Origin: an uncultured Clostridia bacterium
GTDB taxonomy: Bacteria; Bacillota_I; Bacilli_A; RF39; UBA660
Assembly: GCA_947569225.1 (NCBI GenBank)
Contig: CANORX010000060.1
Location: 1-6,410, forward strand
Direction: 5' to 3'
Length of the DNA: 6,410 nucleotides
Below the pieces are notes generated by a model. It was given only the letters and a program-made list of their open reading frames with translations, was not told the origin of the DNA and made no database searches. Made by a program: the position numbers and the translations under genes. This document shows, in pieces, positions 6,381-6,410 of this stretch (its first letter is position 1; each line of letters begins with the position of its first letter).

Positions 6381-6385
6381 AGGAG
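6381..6385 (+). promoter_or_regulatory. Ribosome binding site of the gene leaving the window
   Basis: AGGAG lies six bases before an ATG at 6392. The 59-base gap after the previous stop has no convincing terminator or promoter, so the next gene may still belong to the operon. Confidence 0.65.
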
Positions 6386-6391
6386 TAAACA

Positions 6392-6410
6392 ATGGATATA
6401 AAGACAACAA
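6392..6410 (+). CDS. Start of an unidentified gene (5' end only)
   Basis: Six codons are visible (MDIKTT) before the window ends. The good ribosome binding site and the shared orientation make a real start likely, but the fragment is too short to identify a product. Confidence 0.6.

Overview
The window is a compact, very AT-rich stretch of bacterial chromosome. Every gene lies on the + strand, gaps are short, and no gene-free stretch exceeds about 155 bases. Gene content and order (rnhB, a PrsA-like foldase, then rimP-nusA-ylxR-infB-rbfA), strong AGGAGG-type ribosome binding sites, an A-rich coding strand, and heavy use of ATA, AGA, CTA and ACA codons point to a low-GC Gram-positive lineage. 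My best guess is a reduced Bacilli/Mycoplasmatota-type gut bacterium. Fusobacteria are less likely but not excluded. All three tryptophans found use TGG and infB ends in TGA, so the standard bacterial code is favoured over the Mycoplasma code.

Layout. Positions 25-624 encode ribonuclease HII. A 94-base gap carries a probable sigma-A-type promoter for a membrane-anchored parvulin-type foldase (719-1693). A 153-base gap then holds a good extended -10 promoter (1754-1782) and a GC-rich hairpin with an interrupted U tract (1800-1830). This leads into the transcription/translation operon: rimP (1847-2101), nusA (2094-3149), ylxR/rnpM (3149-3409), infB (3464-5602), rbfA (5599-5940) and an unrecognised 129-residue gene (5943-6332). 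Most of these genes overlap or nearly abut. The window ends six codons into another gene that starts at 6392.

How the genes work together. NusA controls pausing and termination, IF-2 brings initiator tRNA to the 30S subunit, RimP and RbfA mature the 30S subunit, and YlxR/RnpM is an RNA-binding modulator of RNase P. The operon therefore couples transcription elongation, ribosome assembly and translation initiation. The leader hairpin is placed where NusA could regulate its own operon by attenuation, as described for other bacteria.

What stands out: RimP is reduced to its N-terminal domain (84 residues). The usual ylxQ and ylxP genes are missing. IF-2 differs at half of the C2-domain positions implicated in fMet-tRNA binding. 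The parvulin domain has lost its glycine-rich central motif. Tryptophan is nearly absent (3 in about 2,000 residues). The unknown gene after rbfA has codon use unlike its neighbours. I found no mobile element, CRISPR array, tRNA or rRNA.
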